This document shows positions 52,103-63,619 of a stretch of DNA of 64,000 nt, one piece after another; positions within the stretch are counted from its first letter, which is position 1; every line of letters begins with the position of its first letter. The position numbers were made by a program, and so were the translations under genes. The notes beneath the pieces are model-generated. The model did no database searches. It was given only the letters and a program-made list of their open reading frames with translations, and had not been told where the DNA came from. This stretch comes from Lactarius indigo. Taxonomy: Eukaryota > Basidiomycota > Agaricomycetes > Russulales > Russulaceae. Location: assembly GCA_025766275.1 (NCBI GenBank), contig JAFKAC010000111.1, forward strand, positions 1 through 64,000. Direction: 5' to 3'.

Positions 52103-54982
52103 TTAGTGCCCATCTGGACTCAGTGCACCCTTGTGTCATAGCTGCATTCATGATATGGTCTGACTCCACATATCTCACACAATTCAGGCAAGCAAAGGCA
52201 TGGCCGATTTACGCCTACTTTGGTAATCAGTCAAAGTATACTCAGTGCAAGCCTTCTACACATTCTGCTCAAGTGGTTGGTTATGTCCCTCTGGTGAGTG
52301 ATCGTTTACTTTTTTTTTTTTTAAAAAAACACTGAAACTGTTCAGCTCCCCAACTCCTTTGCAGAGGAGGTACAAAGTCATGGCGTCTCACCGACACCAG
52401 CACTCCTTGCCCACTGTCGTCACAAACTATTTCATGGGGTCTGGCAGCTCTTATTAGATGCTGAGTTCTGCAAAACTTATGAGCACAGCGTTACTGTTAC
52501 CTGTGCTGACCATGTTGTCCGTCAAGTCTTTCCCTGAATATTCACGTACTCAGCCAATTACCCTGAAAAGTATGTAGCACAATAACTCAAAGCAACATCC
52601 CCATCGTGACTCCAGATACACAGAGTCTTGATTGCAACAATCTGTGATATGGGACGGTGCCCATGTCCACAGTGCATGATCAAGAAGGAAGAATTCCATG
52701 CTCTTGGAACAACAACTGATGCAGACTCTCATCGAACGAATATCAGACAGGACAATGAAACATTCCGAGCCACTGTACAAAAAGCATGCGATAACATCTA
52801 CCAAAGGGGTTATGCACTTGGCAGTGAGCCCAGTGTTGAGTGGCTCCTCAGAGAGCACTCTCTCATTCCGACATTGGTAAGTCATATTTTGGTGCGTAAG
52901 TGATTTCAAGCTAATTTCTACTCTAGAACATATTTTCCCACTCACTCAAGGAGTTCGACTTCGACATCTTCCGTACACTTGTCATTGATATCATGCACAA
53001 GTTCAAACTGGGGGTTTGGAAAGCCCTACTCACCCATCTAGTTAGGATTCTGTATTCATGTGGTGCAAATATTGTGCAGGAATTCAATCATCAGTGCATA
53101 CTCTTTTTTTGACTGTGGCACTGCAGCACGTTCACCCCATAACAGCTTCCAGCAAATATCATCATTTGGTGCATCTACAATCCATCGATTCACGCACAAT
53201 GTTGCAGACATAAAGAAACTTGCTGCCCAGGATTTTGAGGACATCCTTCAGGTGAGCTTGGCTTGCAGTGTAACCTGGTGTTGTTCTATCTACTCACATG
53301 GGACGTGTTCCAGTGCTGCATCCCTTGCTTTGAAGGGTTACTGCCTGTGCCACACATTGACTCAGTTCTGAGTCTTCTATACCTCATGTCGTATTGGCAT
53401 TCCCTCACCAAGCTGTGGATCCACATAGAGACAACCCTCAAGGTTCTTGATAATGTCACAGTGCTTTTTGCAAAAGTGCTTTGCCACTTCACGGAGGTGA
53501 CTTGCCCATGTTTCAACACGGTTGAGACCAACCATGAGTACAATGCAAGACGCTGGGCGGCAGAACAGAGGATGTCTTGCCAATGTGCCAATGCTGTGCT
53601 CTCTGCCAGCACTGGTGGGAAGCGGCCTAAGACCTTCAACCTATCGACGTATAAGCTACATGTGCTTGGGGACTATGTCGAAACTATCAAGATGTTCGGT
53701 ACTACTGACTTGTACAGTACCCAGATTGTGCGCTTCAAAGGCCTTGTATGCGTTTGAAAAGCTACTAATGAATTTTCAATTTTGTCCCAACAGGGTGAAC
53801 TGGAGCATTGCAACATCAAGAGATGATACATGCACACTAATAAGCAATGTTTTATTGACCAAATGATTAATAGAGACGTGGTTGAACAGGTCCACGAATG
53901 GATGAATGACAAAATGGTTGCGGCTGAAGCTGAGGCAGAGACCCCTTGTGTCAACCCTTGTGTGAAGGACCTTCCCGGGAATTGGTATTGTATTGCCCAG
54001 GATCAATCTAATAAATTGTACCTCCCACAGTTTCTCAACGAGCCCAAAAATGCCGTTGAACCTGCTTTTAAGGTAAGTACCAGGGTGCAGAATGAGAATG
54101 TATTCCGATACTAACTAGCTACGCAAGGACTTTCATAATAGCCTGCTATCACACCTCCTAGCCTGTCATCTCCACCAGGTCACTGTCAGCAACAAGCCCA
54201 AATATACAAGTACAGAGCTTGCGAATGTGAAGATCCAGCACAACACAATTCTCTCGCATGCGACCACAACATTCAACTACACAACATATGACATAACCCA
54301 AGACCGCAACTCAATCAACTGCAACACATCACACCATGATGTCATGCTAAGGGCTTGCAATGATGCTCACCACCCCTTCTGGTATGTGTGGGTTTTGGGT
54401 ATATACCATGCAAACATATATTTTGGTCCAAATTTCTGCAGTCAACCAGAACGTGTCGACTTCTTGTTCGTATGATGGTTTGGACATGAACCCGACTGGC
54501 AAGGGGGACCTGGGACCTGTAGACTGGACAGGATCAGCTGGGTTCCAGAAAACAATCCGTCAGGTACATTTGGCTTCCTCAATCCAGCATGTGTGATTTT
54601 CAAGCTTGCCATTTGATACCAGCATTTTCCTGTGGAAAAATGACACAGTTACTGTCACCATCCCAGGCACGGGACTTTGTGACGGGAGATTGGGTCAATT
54701 ACTATGTCTCAAGGTACATATGAACTTGAACTAATCCTTCAATATGTTTGCTAATGTATATACCACCCAGGTTCGTAGATAGAGACATGATGATGCAATA
54801 CCTTGGTTGGGGTATCGGTCACCACAACCCCCCTGATTTTGCTCATGAAGCAAATGCGCTTATTGCTTCAACATCTGACAGGGAACTTGACAACCCAGCA
54901 AACGCCCAAACTGATCAAATGGAAATTGAAATCACCAAGGGGAATGAAATAGAGGATGGAGACTGATCAAGCATTGGCTCAG

Positions 54983-55397
54983 TGTCACGCCACTGCCGGG
55001 GCGTGCATTCATTCTGTAACTGATCCTGCCTGAGGCAAAGGACTCAGAGTTGGACCCCCACTGAGTGGATGGGCTCCTAAGTTCTGATACAATTGCCACT
55101 GTCAACTGGACAGTGACAAAGGTCCTCTTGTTCAAGCACAAGAGCTAGGCTATAGAGAAGAGGGCTGTGATAGAGAAGAGAGGATTGTACTGGGGGACAA
55201 GACAGTAGATTGACAAAGCCAAAGCTAAGGAAATACAGGGCGTGTTACAGGGTTTATATAGCTAGTGTCTGGGGATGCCAGCAAGGCAGTACAAATGCCA
55301 GCACAGCGGATGCCAGTGAAGCAAATGCCAGCAGAATGAAGAAGTGAAGAAATGGAAAAGAAGGGAGAGAAGGGAAGGGTATAGGGCGTTTGTGACA
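54983..55397 (+). mobile_element. Solo LTR, family Y copy 2
   Basis: 415 bp, TGTCACGCCACTGCC...GCGTTTGTGACA, flanked by CTCAG (54978-54982 and 55398-55402). It sits 17 bases after the Plavaka stop codon. Its sister is the solo LTR in chromovirus 2 (18065-18530), which is in the opposite orientation. Confidence 0.95.
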
Positions 55398-55402
55398 CTC
55401 AG

Positions 55403-56159
55403 ACAGTGCGGATGATGGCAGTGTTCACAGTAAGCTTGACGTAGCCATGTATGACTACTGAGTTTACATATTGAGTGTTGAATGCTGGGATGGACAAAAA
55501 TGACAATACTGGGGTATGCAAGTATGTACTTGATGGTGTTCGCACAAGCTTGAGAAGGTGGGATGGAGGCATAGTGTTGCCACCACCAGGCCTAGCCTGT
55601 ATATGTCACAACAGTGCTGTAATTCCATTACAATCGACATCGCTGTGTACAAATGTTACAGGCAGAAAGAACATTACATATCGTGGCTGTGTATAATATA
55701 TTGTGGTTGTGTCAGTTGTACGGAATGAACGCAGTAGTCATTAGGGCACCATGGTGGAGCCCCAACCAGCGAGACCGGTCATAGGTGTTATGGTATGGAT
55801 GAAATACTTGTGAGGTAACACAGTTATTATAGTGGTATTGCAGCGCAAGTACAAAGATTGCACAGCTGTGAGGTCCGTCACGATCAATGTAATGCGTTAC
55901 ACTGTGCTATGACACTCTTGAGAAATTGGCGACAGTATTGTGTTTGGGTCACAAGTGTGCACAGACCATTATTAGCTAAGCATCCTATATATATAAGGAC
56001 TGCTGTTTCTGCCTTCACACTTCAGAGTTCCTTCTACCTCTGAAGTGTAAGTTCCTTCTTTCTACCTTACTTCTTTCACCTCTACTTGTCTGTTTCTAGG
56101 TGTGTAGTGATGGTATTAGAGTTCCTTCTACCTCTGAAGTAACTTGTCTGTCTCTAGCT
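55403..56159. other. Non-coding stretch with a TATA-like site and a short direct repeat
   Basis: No gene recognised. TATATATAAGGAC near 55986 is promoter-like. AGAGTTCCTTCTACCTCTGAAG occurs at about 56021 and again at about 56119, and GTAAG/CTAG signals around it may be introns belonging to the recombinase remnant that follows. Confidence 0.35.
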
Positions 56160-56419
56160 GTTCAAGCTTATCCTTTGCTTGTTAGTTGTGCGCTTCAAGA
56201 GAACGTGCATCATCCCCTCACAAAGGCCAAATTCCTGGAAAGGATCAGAAAGGCAGCTCATGCAGCCAGTCTGGAGCCCCTACAAGGGCATGGCATTTGA
56301 ATCAGCTCGACTCTCAAATACCTCCTTCGTGGGGTCCCTTTCAACGTCGTTAAAGCCATGGGGCGCTGGGCCAGCGACTCTTTCCTCCTTTACCTCAGAA
56401 AACACACTGTCATCATAGC
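56160..56419 (+). pseudogene. Tyrosine recombinase fragment, 5' part
   Basis: The frame reads CALQENVHHPLTKAKFLERI, then EPLQGHGI, a TGA at 56298-56300, and STLKYLLRGVPFNVVKAMGRW followed by SFLLYLRKHTVI. This is the C-terminal catalytic half of a fungal tyrosine recombinase, with the H-x-x-R box (HGI followed by expected Arg) and the nucleophile Tyr in LLYLRKH. The box Arg is the codon that has become TGA. The N-terminal half is missing. Such genes in basidiomycetes belong to Crypton-like or YR retroelements; which one cannot be told. Confidence 0.7.
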
Positions 56420-56998
56420 TGTTACGCCCTAGCAGGGGCGTGGGTTCTAAAGGTTCTGAATCACACAAGTATCAAGCGAAGACCTCTGTTGTCTTATTGC
56501 TATGAAATACGAGTGATAAAAGTGTGGCACAAGGTGCAGCACTACTCTGTAATGTAGGACTCCTTGTCCGAAGTGTCTAACACTTCTCTACACTTGATCT
56601 TGCTAGTGCACAGAGTATAACAGGTGTAACGCGTTGATATAGTTCAACTGCAAAGACTTCGAAGTGTCCTGGTTAGGGACTGAGGTAGGGGATGCACAAG
56701 AAGAGAGGGATAAGGCGAGGTCACACCAAAGTACGGAGGCAAGGTTGCTAGATTGCAAACGAAGCCAAGTCTGGCTTCCTACGGTCTATGGTACAGGTTT
56801 ATATAGGACAGGGTTCCAAACAACATGAACACAAGTCCACACAATATCAAAGAGACTAAACGGAGTAAACAGAAGTTCGGATCAAAGAAACAGCGCCACT
56901 AGTAACAGTAGCTCCTTTGGTAACAAGGTATAGTACAGAAAGGGGAAGGCAGGGTGGAGACATACTGTGACTTAGGTCCGAAGCGTCGGATCATAACA
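56420..56998 (+). mobile_element. Solo LTR, family Z copy 2, in the recombinase fragment
   Basis: 579 bp, TGTTACGCCCTAGCAGG...GGATCATAACA, flanked by ATAGC (56415-56419 and 56999-57003). It is very similar to 31035-31612, in the same orientation. Confidence 0.96.
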
Positions 56999-57003
56999 AT
57001 AGC

Positions 57004-57093
57004 ACCATACATCCAATCTGCCCCTGCCCTTCATGAAAATGTCATCCGATACACCATGCTGCCAGTGCACTAGTTGTACCAGCCTGGTTGCTG
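57004..57093 (+). pseudogene. Tyrosine recombinase fragment, 3' end
   Basis: After the solo LTR and one ATAGC copy are removed, the frame runs from HTVIIA into PYIQSAPALHENVIRYTMLP and ends VH-stop at 57093. It confirms that the LTR inserted into an existing coding sequence. Confidence 0.7.
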
Positions 57094-58592
57094 ATGACTT
57101 CCACAGGGTAAGCAAACCTCTCTATTGCTTCCTAACTAAGGGGTTCCAAGTCTTACTCGCTGCGTCATCGATTCCTTCAGGTTGGATGTCATGACCTCGC
57201 CTCAGCCACATGAACTCTCCTTTTCGATCGAGGAGCGCTTCAAGCTTTCACCCGATCTTTTACACATCATCTGTTGTCTCTCTGCTGAGCCCATTGTACA
57301 TAACTTCTACACATGAGTCCAGTGGTTTTGCCCAAGGGGGTCGTGGAAGTGTAGTTAGATATAGGGGGTACAAAAATCTCATAAGGCCAATGGGGAAAGG
57401 GGGGTAGGTATTTACATAAGCGAGCGCCTATCCAAATATGGTATTACATTCTTGCACCTACTAAATACAGCAATTGGCTTGGTAATTCACTGCTACCTTT
57501 TGCTGTCCGGCCCCAACTCTCCCAGCCTGTCCTCAGGCTCTCCATCTTCAGTGCGATCTGGAGTCTTGCCTCATTTTGACGCTCTCTTCTCTCCACCCCC
57601 ATCAACTACTCCTTTTCTCTCTCACAGACAATAGTAGACTTTTTCCTTTAGATTTCGGACTTTTGAGTGCAGTGAGCCTAATCTCTTGTGTTCCCCAATG
57701 TGTCCCAATTGCACGCGGCCTTAGAGATTCGAACCCAACACATTCCCAACTATGGCGGTTACCTCTGTGAGGTTTCGTACCATGCAGAAGCGTGCGCAAC
57801 CATTTGCAACCACCCTCATTCCATGGGCTCTGTAGCCCACCATTTCCGTTTCTGACCTGTCCGCACTTGCATGCGGCCCTAGCCCTTGTACAATGAGGCG
57901 TACATGATCTCTGTGGGTCCATATACGACAGATTGTGCCCCGCAGAAGCCTGCACAACACCTGGCAATGCTTCAGACACCACCAAATCTTGCATGTGTTG
58001 CAAGACCATTTCCTCTTCAAACAATCTCTTTCATGTGTTAACTGTCCCATTTACCGATTCCATCACCAATTAATGCACTCTTCTCACCCATGCAGTCATG
58101 AGTACTAGTAGGAATAGATTAATGTATAAATTGTTCTTCACATTCGCTAGATTTGGCTAGAGTAGAGTTAGCGCCCCATAGGCGCTGGTAAATAAAAATC
58201 TGCCAAGGGTCCGCTATACCCCCCCTATGCTCCTAACCAGGGTATGGGTGCTTAAAATCCCGTGACCCCCTTGGTTTTGCCTACATAATACAGAACAATG
58301 TTATTGTCTCACCAGCAGCCCCGCCGTTCTGTGTTGCACCTCCTAAAATATACTCCGTGCTCTACTCTGCGCGACAAGGGACACTCATTGTAGAAGCTGA
58401 ACAGAGACTCACAAAGAATGAGGGTGTGGAGAGGTGGGTGAGGAATAGGATTTGACTTTTCACAGAGAACGGACAGTCCGGTCCGGTCTTGCCATGTTTG
58501 GGGATGCTGATTAAGGAGTGACTGATGGACAGAGCGGCACAGTGACTGTGGCTTACTCAGTATTCAATACGACTCAAAGAGCACGTTGTGAA
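57094..58592. other. Non-coding stretch with a weak inverted repeat
   Basis: Bases 57330-57450 and 58140-58285 share blocks in opposite orientation (CCAAGGGGGTC, TATTTAC, GCGCCTAT), as if they were the decayed ends of a roughly 0.95-kb element. Short open frames (57452-57770) have no recognisable content. Confidence 0.35.
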
Positions 58593-58692
58593 GATGTCAT
58601 CTGCGGCGACCTCAAGAGACTCACTTGAGTCGATGGACAATATGTGAGTGACTGATTTGAAGGAAAAGGAGACATGGGCTGCTGAGCACTGT

Positions 58693-61335
58693 ATGTACAG
58701 TAGCAACAAGAGCACAGACATTGATCTGGCGAACGCGGAAGACAAGAAGACGTCGTTGGGCCCAACTGACATCACAGAGATCCCAGACGAGCTGAGTGTA
58801 GAGGCTGATGACAGGATCAAGCAATCGGAAGTGCTGAACATGATTATCGCGAGCAACTATGAAGTTGATGGAAACATCGACAACTTCAACAACAAGGAAG
58901 TGAAGAGAATTGATTTATCAGAGCTGAAGAAGTTGTATGAGAGGAAAAGCACGAACGCGGTGAAGCTGCTGTCGAGACGGAACAGGATCAAGATCGACGA
59001 GGAATTCTGCGTGGAAGCGAGCTCGGGAAACGTCAGGATAAGGACGAATAAAACGATGATCGATTACCACCTGACAATCGGGAATCGTATTGGGCTATCA
59101 GCGATACTTCCGAACGTCGCGAACTCGCACCGATTCTCATTCGAACTGGACTTGGGGAAGCCATATCGGGATTTCAAGGGAAAGCACGCGATGGTGGGAT
59201 TTGACACGAAAGGTCGGTTCCTATTCATTGGGCGGGCGATGAACGAGGACGTGTTCATGGCGATGGCACCGAACGAGTTCCTACGAGGAAAGACGGCACC
59301 GCCAGGGCCTGGGCACTCGACAGGAGGGTCGTTACTATCTAGACGGCACTATCGTCAAATGGTAATGATGTTCGCACACTTCCTGGAAAGAATACCAGAC
59401 CGGGCATACATGAACGTGGAAGAGGTATACGAGCAAAACCTAGAAAACGAGGAAGCGGAATGGGACAAAATAACAAACATCTTGTACGTGAACACATGCA
59501 CTACGATGAGTACGATATAACAGTGGGAGGAAACTGACGACGCGATGAACGGGACAGAGAGGAACCGACAATTAGGCTGAACTTCGAAGACGCTCAGAAA
59601 CTTGACTCGCTGATGGCGAACGGGTACAAGGAGTGGGTGGAGAAGGCACCGGACAGCTGGAAGTTAGATGGGTTCCTGAAACGGCACTCACCAATCGTGG
59701 TGACGTCGCAGTACGGGCAAAACGCGGCGATCGCGCTTGCGGGAAACGAAGATAACGAAGCAGAAAGCTGGGACACGGAAAGAGACTATTTGAAAATATC
59801 ATATGTTACTTTCGCGCTAGCAACGTCGATCGAGTAAGTACCCCCGTGATTAAGAGTGGATCAAAATGACTGAGCAGAGAGGATGGCTGCGACGAAACGA
59901 CGCAGGTGCTTCCACATACATGAATGGGAAACGATCGCGACAGAAACGATAAGAGAGAAGTACGGGGCGAACATCTACGACAAGCAAGACAAACGGGGAA
60001 GACAGCGGGTGAAAATAGAAACGTGTCCGATGGTGAATGAAGACGGGGACGAGGTGGCAATTTTCGACCGTGATGGGAAACGGATACCGCGGAGACGAGC
60101 TCTTGTGGACCCGGATGAGCCGGATTGCGGAGTACTAATGAATCTTGAGAAGATACACTCACTATTCAACCCTGATCAAGGATACTCTGCAGACGCGGAT
60201 GAGTTATTTGGACAAGATCTTACGAAATATGACATCATCAACGTAGACGTGTACCCTCTTGGATTCCTACGGACGGCAGGCAATGTGCAGGCATCAGGGA
60301 TACCGCCATGCTTTTACCCGGCGATTGCAGAAATCAACAAATCGGTGTGTAAAGAGGAAGACGAATCATCAAGTGAGTCTAGCTGGGAAGGATCAGAGGA
60401 AGGTGGCAACATGCGGAGCAGAGGCGGAAGATCTGCTGTGAAGCCAGTGTCATCACAATTCTACAACTACATCTCACACCGTGTAGCAACACGAGCAGGA
60501 AGGCTTGACTCGCAGCAAGGGACAGTAACAGCAGCACTTGCGGGAGCATTCACGCAGACAGACAAGGAGAAAGCGACAGCAAAAAAGAAACAGGCTTACT
60601 GTGACCAAGCTCTGCCATCGGACCGGTTCCACACAAGAATCGACCGCAAGGACTGCCCAACATGCTGCCGTGCTGAGCTAGTCTACAGTGTGGACGTAAG
60701 AGCTCTGAGATCACCATCTGGAAAGTACGCCCGACGTGCCACTGCCACGACGACTGACTAACACACGACCAATCGATTAAAGGTTTATATTCAAAAAGAT
60801 CATACTACCTCTTGCGAGGGTATGGAGACAGCCAGATGTCCGGAAAGTAATCAAACAGCATATAATTGTGCTCAAGCCGAATGTGAGTCGATGCTCGCTA
60901 CGATAGAAGAATTGATAGAAGAGAGAACGACATGTATTCTAGGCATTCCCATCGCTATATGATTGGGTTTCATACCCGATCACACTGCTCATCAAGTCGA
61001 TATATGACGTGGAGAGGAAGAGAATACGCAAGGGTCTAACGCCTTGCCACATGCACGTCGAATTGGTTGCGGCATTAGAACGAGCACTGTGCTTCTGCCA
61101 TACTGGAAACGCTGCTGTGCTGGCAACCAGTCTGATGGGTCCTCTCGGGTTGAGCAAAGGAGCTCTTAAAGATGGGTTTCCAATGCTACAAGACGTGTTC
61201 AAACATCCCACGATCAAGCAGGCAATGGAGCATGGTCTTGTGATCGCTCATCGAAAATGGCCACTGAAAAATGGATATCCTGCTGTGGCATCTAAGAAAG
61301 CTCAAGTTCTATCATATTCTATGAGACATTTCCAT
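58693..61335 (+). CDS. Gene D: intact 801-codon spliced gene of unknown family
   Basis: Five exons splice in phase: 58693-59483, 59558-59833, 59882-60724, 60783-60882 and 60943-61335, with introns of 74, 48, 58 and 60 nt. They sum to 2403 nt without a stop. The start is the first in-frame ATG (MYSSNKSTDIDLANAED); a short upstream exon from 58594 (MSSAATSRDSLESMDN) is possible. The product has an acidic N-terminus, a central FSFELDLGKPYRDFKGKHAM and HYRQMVMMFAHFLERIPDRA, then KRHSPIVVTSQYGQNAAIAL, a basic KRRRCFHIHEWETIA, a Ser/Glu-rich linker, a DCPTCCRAE cysteine group and HMHVELVAALERALCFCHTG. No signal peptide or membrane segment is evident. I do not recognise the family and propose no function. 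A GT-AG intron (61336-61378) leads straight into the satellite, where the frame soon stops, so the original C-terminus may be lost. Confidence 0.65.
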
Positions 61336-61397
61336 GTAAGCCCATAGTATTCTATCTTCTATCTTTTCTTTTCACCAGGTATATGGACTATCACTCA

Positions 61398-61960
61398 TAC
61401 GCGGCACCCTTTGGGTATGAAATCAACTTCAAAAGGCGCCGCGTATAATGGTATCGAATATACGCGGCACCTTTTGAGGTTGATTTCAGATCAAAAAGGT
61501 GCCGCGTATAATGAGATCGGATATACGCGGCACCTTTTGAGGTTGATTTCAGATCAAAAAGGTGCCACGTATAATGAGATCGGATATACGCGGCGCCTTT
61601 TGAAGTTGATTTCAGATCAAAAAGGTGCCGCGTATAATGAGATCGGATATACACGGCGCCTTTTGAAGTTGATTTCAGATCAAAAAGGTGCCGCGTATAT
61701 CCGATCTCATTATACGCGGCACCTTTTTGATCTGAAATCAACTTCAAAAGGCGCCGCGTATATCCGATCTCATTATACGCGGCACCTTTTTGATCTGAAA
61801 TCAACTTCAAAAGGCGCCGCGTATATCCGATCTCATTATACGTGGCACCTTTTTGATCTGAAATCAACCTCAAAAGGTGCCGCGTATATCCGATCTCATT
61901 ATACGCGGCACCTTTTGAGGTCGATTTCAGATCAAAAAGGTGTTGTGTATATTCAGATTC
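61398..61960 (+). repeat. 63-bp palindromic satellite with an internal inversion
   Basis: About nine units of 63 bp. Each carries TATACGCGGCACCTTTT and its reverse complement about 20 bases apart, plus a linker ATGAGATCGGA. The first five units run one way. At about 61700 the linker flips and three units run as the reverse complement; the last resumes the first orientation. Both strands are open for more than 150 codons because 63 is a multiple of 3. I treat these as non-coding. Confidence 0.9.
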
Positions 61961-62043
61961 ATTACATACTTACCCTCTTTATTTATTTGGCTTTTCCATT
62001 TCCTTTCTACATTATTGCTCATTTCTTCTTAGTCTTATCAGGC

Positions 62044-63619
62044 AAAGTTTCGCATCCAACACTCTTTTCATGTCGACCCTCCAAACATCTACCCTGGTGT
62101 AGAATCCTCATTCGCTAATAGGGCAATGCGCATAGTCGAAATCGCTCTCACTGGCTTATTAGATGACACAAAACAGTTGGTCATGGATGGCGTCCGTGCA
62201 GATATAGCAGCCCGTATTTCCCAAGCCCCATCAGAAGACTCTAGGAACACCGCAGAACTCCTTGGAAGAGACAGGGAGAAACACTTGAAGAAATGGCTTT
62301 CTCTCGACAATCCTCTCTCATATTCCCCACAGGATCATCACCAAACATATCAGCTTCTTCTTCAGGCTGTCGTACACGACCCACACTCCATTTCCCATGG
62401 TCTTCCCAATCTTCAGGCACATGCAATGACCCTCACCGCCTTCGTCCAACATCTCCTCGCCATGTCTTCCCCTCATTCTCCCTCCCTCGTAGCTGCTCCT
62501 GTCCAGACAAACGGCTCCTTTCTTCCTCTTCTTATCGAGGCACATCGCAGCCTCCATCGCCTATCTCAAGAATCTGATCTCGATGCACGCGACTCCTTTG
62601 CTCACAACCTCTTCCTCAGGGGGGTCCGTTATCTTCACATATCCTTCGTTCCTTCTCACAGGCCTAGGTCCTCTACCGCCGGTGCATCTCCAAGGAAGCC
62701 TGTCTTTGACTCCTGGGCACATTTGGGCCTCAAGGACGCTGCCTCTATTCCTTCCATTCCTTCCCCTCCCGGTCTTCCTTTGCCATCTCTCCATTTCGCC
62801 ACAGTCGCTCTTAATCACGCCCTTTCCAATGATTCAACCGTCCAATGGTTTGCTAATGCCCTCTCCCTCGATGCCCTTCAATCTGTCCTCAACAAAACTT
62901 CCCTCCCTCACGACTTTGTCACTCCTTCTCTCTCTCATGTCCCTTATATCGATGACACCTACTCCTGGGTTAGGCAGGTCTACAACGGTTCCGATCACTT
63001 GCATCACCTTGCTTTGCTCGTCGCTATCATCGCTTCCTCCCTCCTCCCAAACCTTTTCATGCCCCTCGACGTTACCAGACATCGCTTCGCCAACGCACTC
63101 TCTCACCAACAAGTTCGCAACGTTTACAGCCAAATCGATTGGGTCTCTAGAAACAAGAAGGGCATGTCCGACAGGTCCATCTTTATAGCAATGATTACTT
63201 CCTTTATCATCGCTCTTTATGACCCATCTAGCCCCCTTCGAACACACATGAGCAAATCACCTAGGCGTGGCCTCGGCGACGATTGGACTAAGAAGCATTG
63301 TTCGTCTTTTTCTTCCTTTTCTTCTTATCTTATTTTCTTCTTTTTAGCCGTTAAAGGCGTCACCGTTTCCCTTCTTATTCGCCTCGGCGCCTTGTGGGGG
63401 AAGGGACCTGGTGCTTTTGATAAGGGTTCTTTTTCCTCGGATTGGGGTTGCCATTCCCCAGATGTCATCCACTCTTTATATACTTCTCTCCTTCACATAC
63501 TTGCAAGGGACGACCCTTTCGTTCCCTTTGATGCTCTTTCTCTCCTTATAGGTGACAGAAATGCTCGCATCTTCTGTCACACTACACTCGGTTTTTCCTC
63601 TAGACCTCCTCTCCAATGA
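62044..63619 (+). CDS. Gene E: hypothetical protein
   Basis: The open frame begins after an acceptor (CTTATCAG) at 62043 with AKFRIQHSFHVDPPNIYPG. The first ATG is 62126 (MRIVEIALTGLLDDTKQ). It ends at 63617-63619. About 525 residues are rich in Leu, Ser, Pro and His, with hydrophobic stretches LHHLALLVAIIASSLLPNLF (about 63000) and SYLIFFFLAVKG (about 63335). The second may be an unspliced 48-nt pyrimidine-rich intron (GTTCGTC...TTTTTAG, 63300-63348) rather than protein. Codon use is pyrimidine-rich, unlike the purine-rich gene D. No family recognised. Whether it starts at 62126 or is the downstream part of a longer spliced gene crossing the satellite is open. Confidence 0.5.

Larger units (their letters stand above)
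50511..54966 (+). pseudogene. Plavaka-type DDE transposase, split by a solo LTR and several stops
   Basis: Plavaka elements are a fungal branch of the CACTA-like (CMC) group. Ordered signatures: NRFGLVQEYQRS; YPYPNISSFLFNLTW; KVPVHNIRTHSLMQTMLE; VWGELYSSDTFLAAEHDLIS; after the solo LTR, FMIWSDSTYLTQFRQAKAWPI and FGNQSKYTQCKPS; HKLFHGVWQLLLDAEF; FTYSANYPEK; CPCPQCMIKKEEFHALG; VIDIMHKFKLGVWKALLTHL; FGASTIHRFTHN and FEDILQ; CFEGLLPVPH; NLSTYKLHVLGDYVETIKMFG; GELEHCNIKR; and the C-terminal RFVDRDMMMQYLG. Many short introns separate them (for example 50643-50698). Stops: TAA 51449-51451, TGA 52535-52537 where Arg is expected, TGA 53824-53826. The usual HEFELG motif reads HKFKLG. Its terminal repeats were not found. 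Confidence 0.85.

Noticed and set aside
61391..62118. Long open frames on both strands over the 63-bp satellite
   Set aside because: A repeat unit whose length is a multiple of three keeps every stop-free frame open. The protein is only the translated satellite, on both strands.
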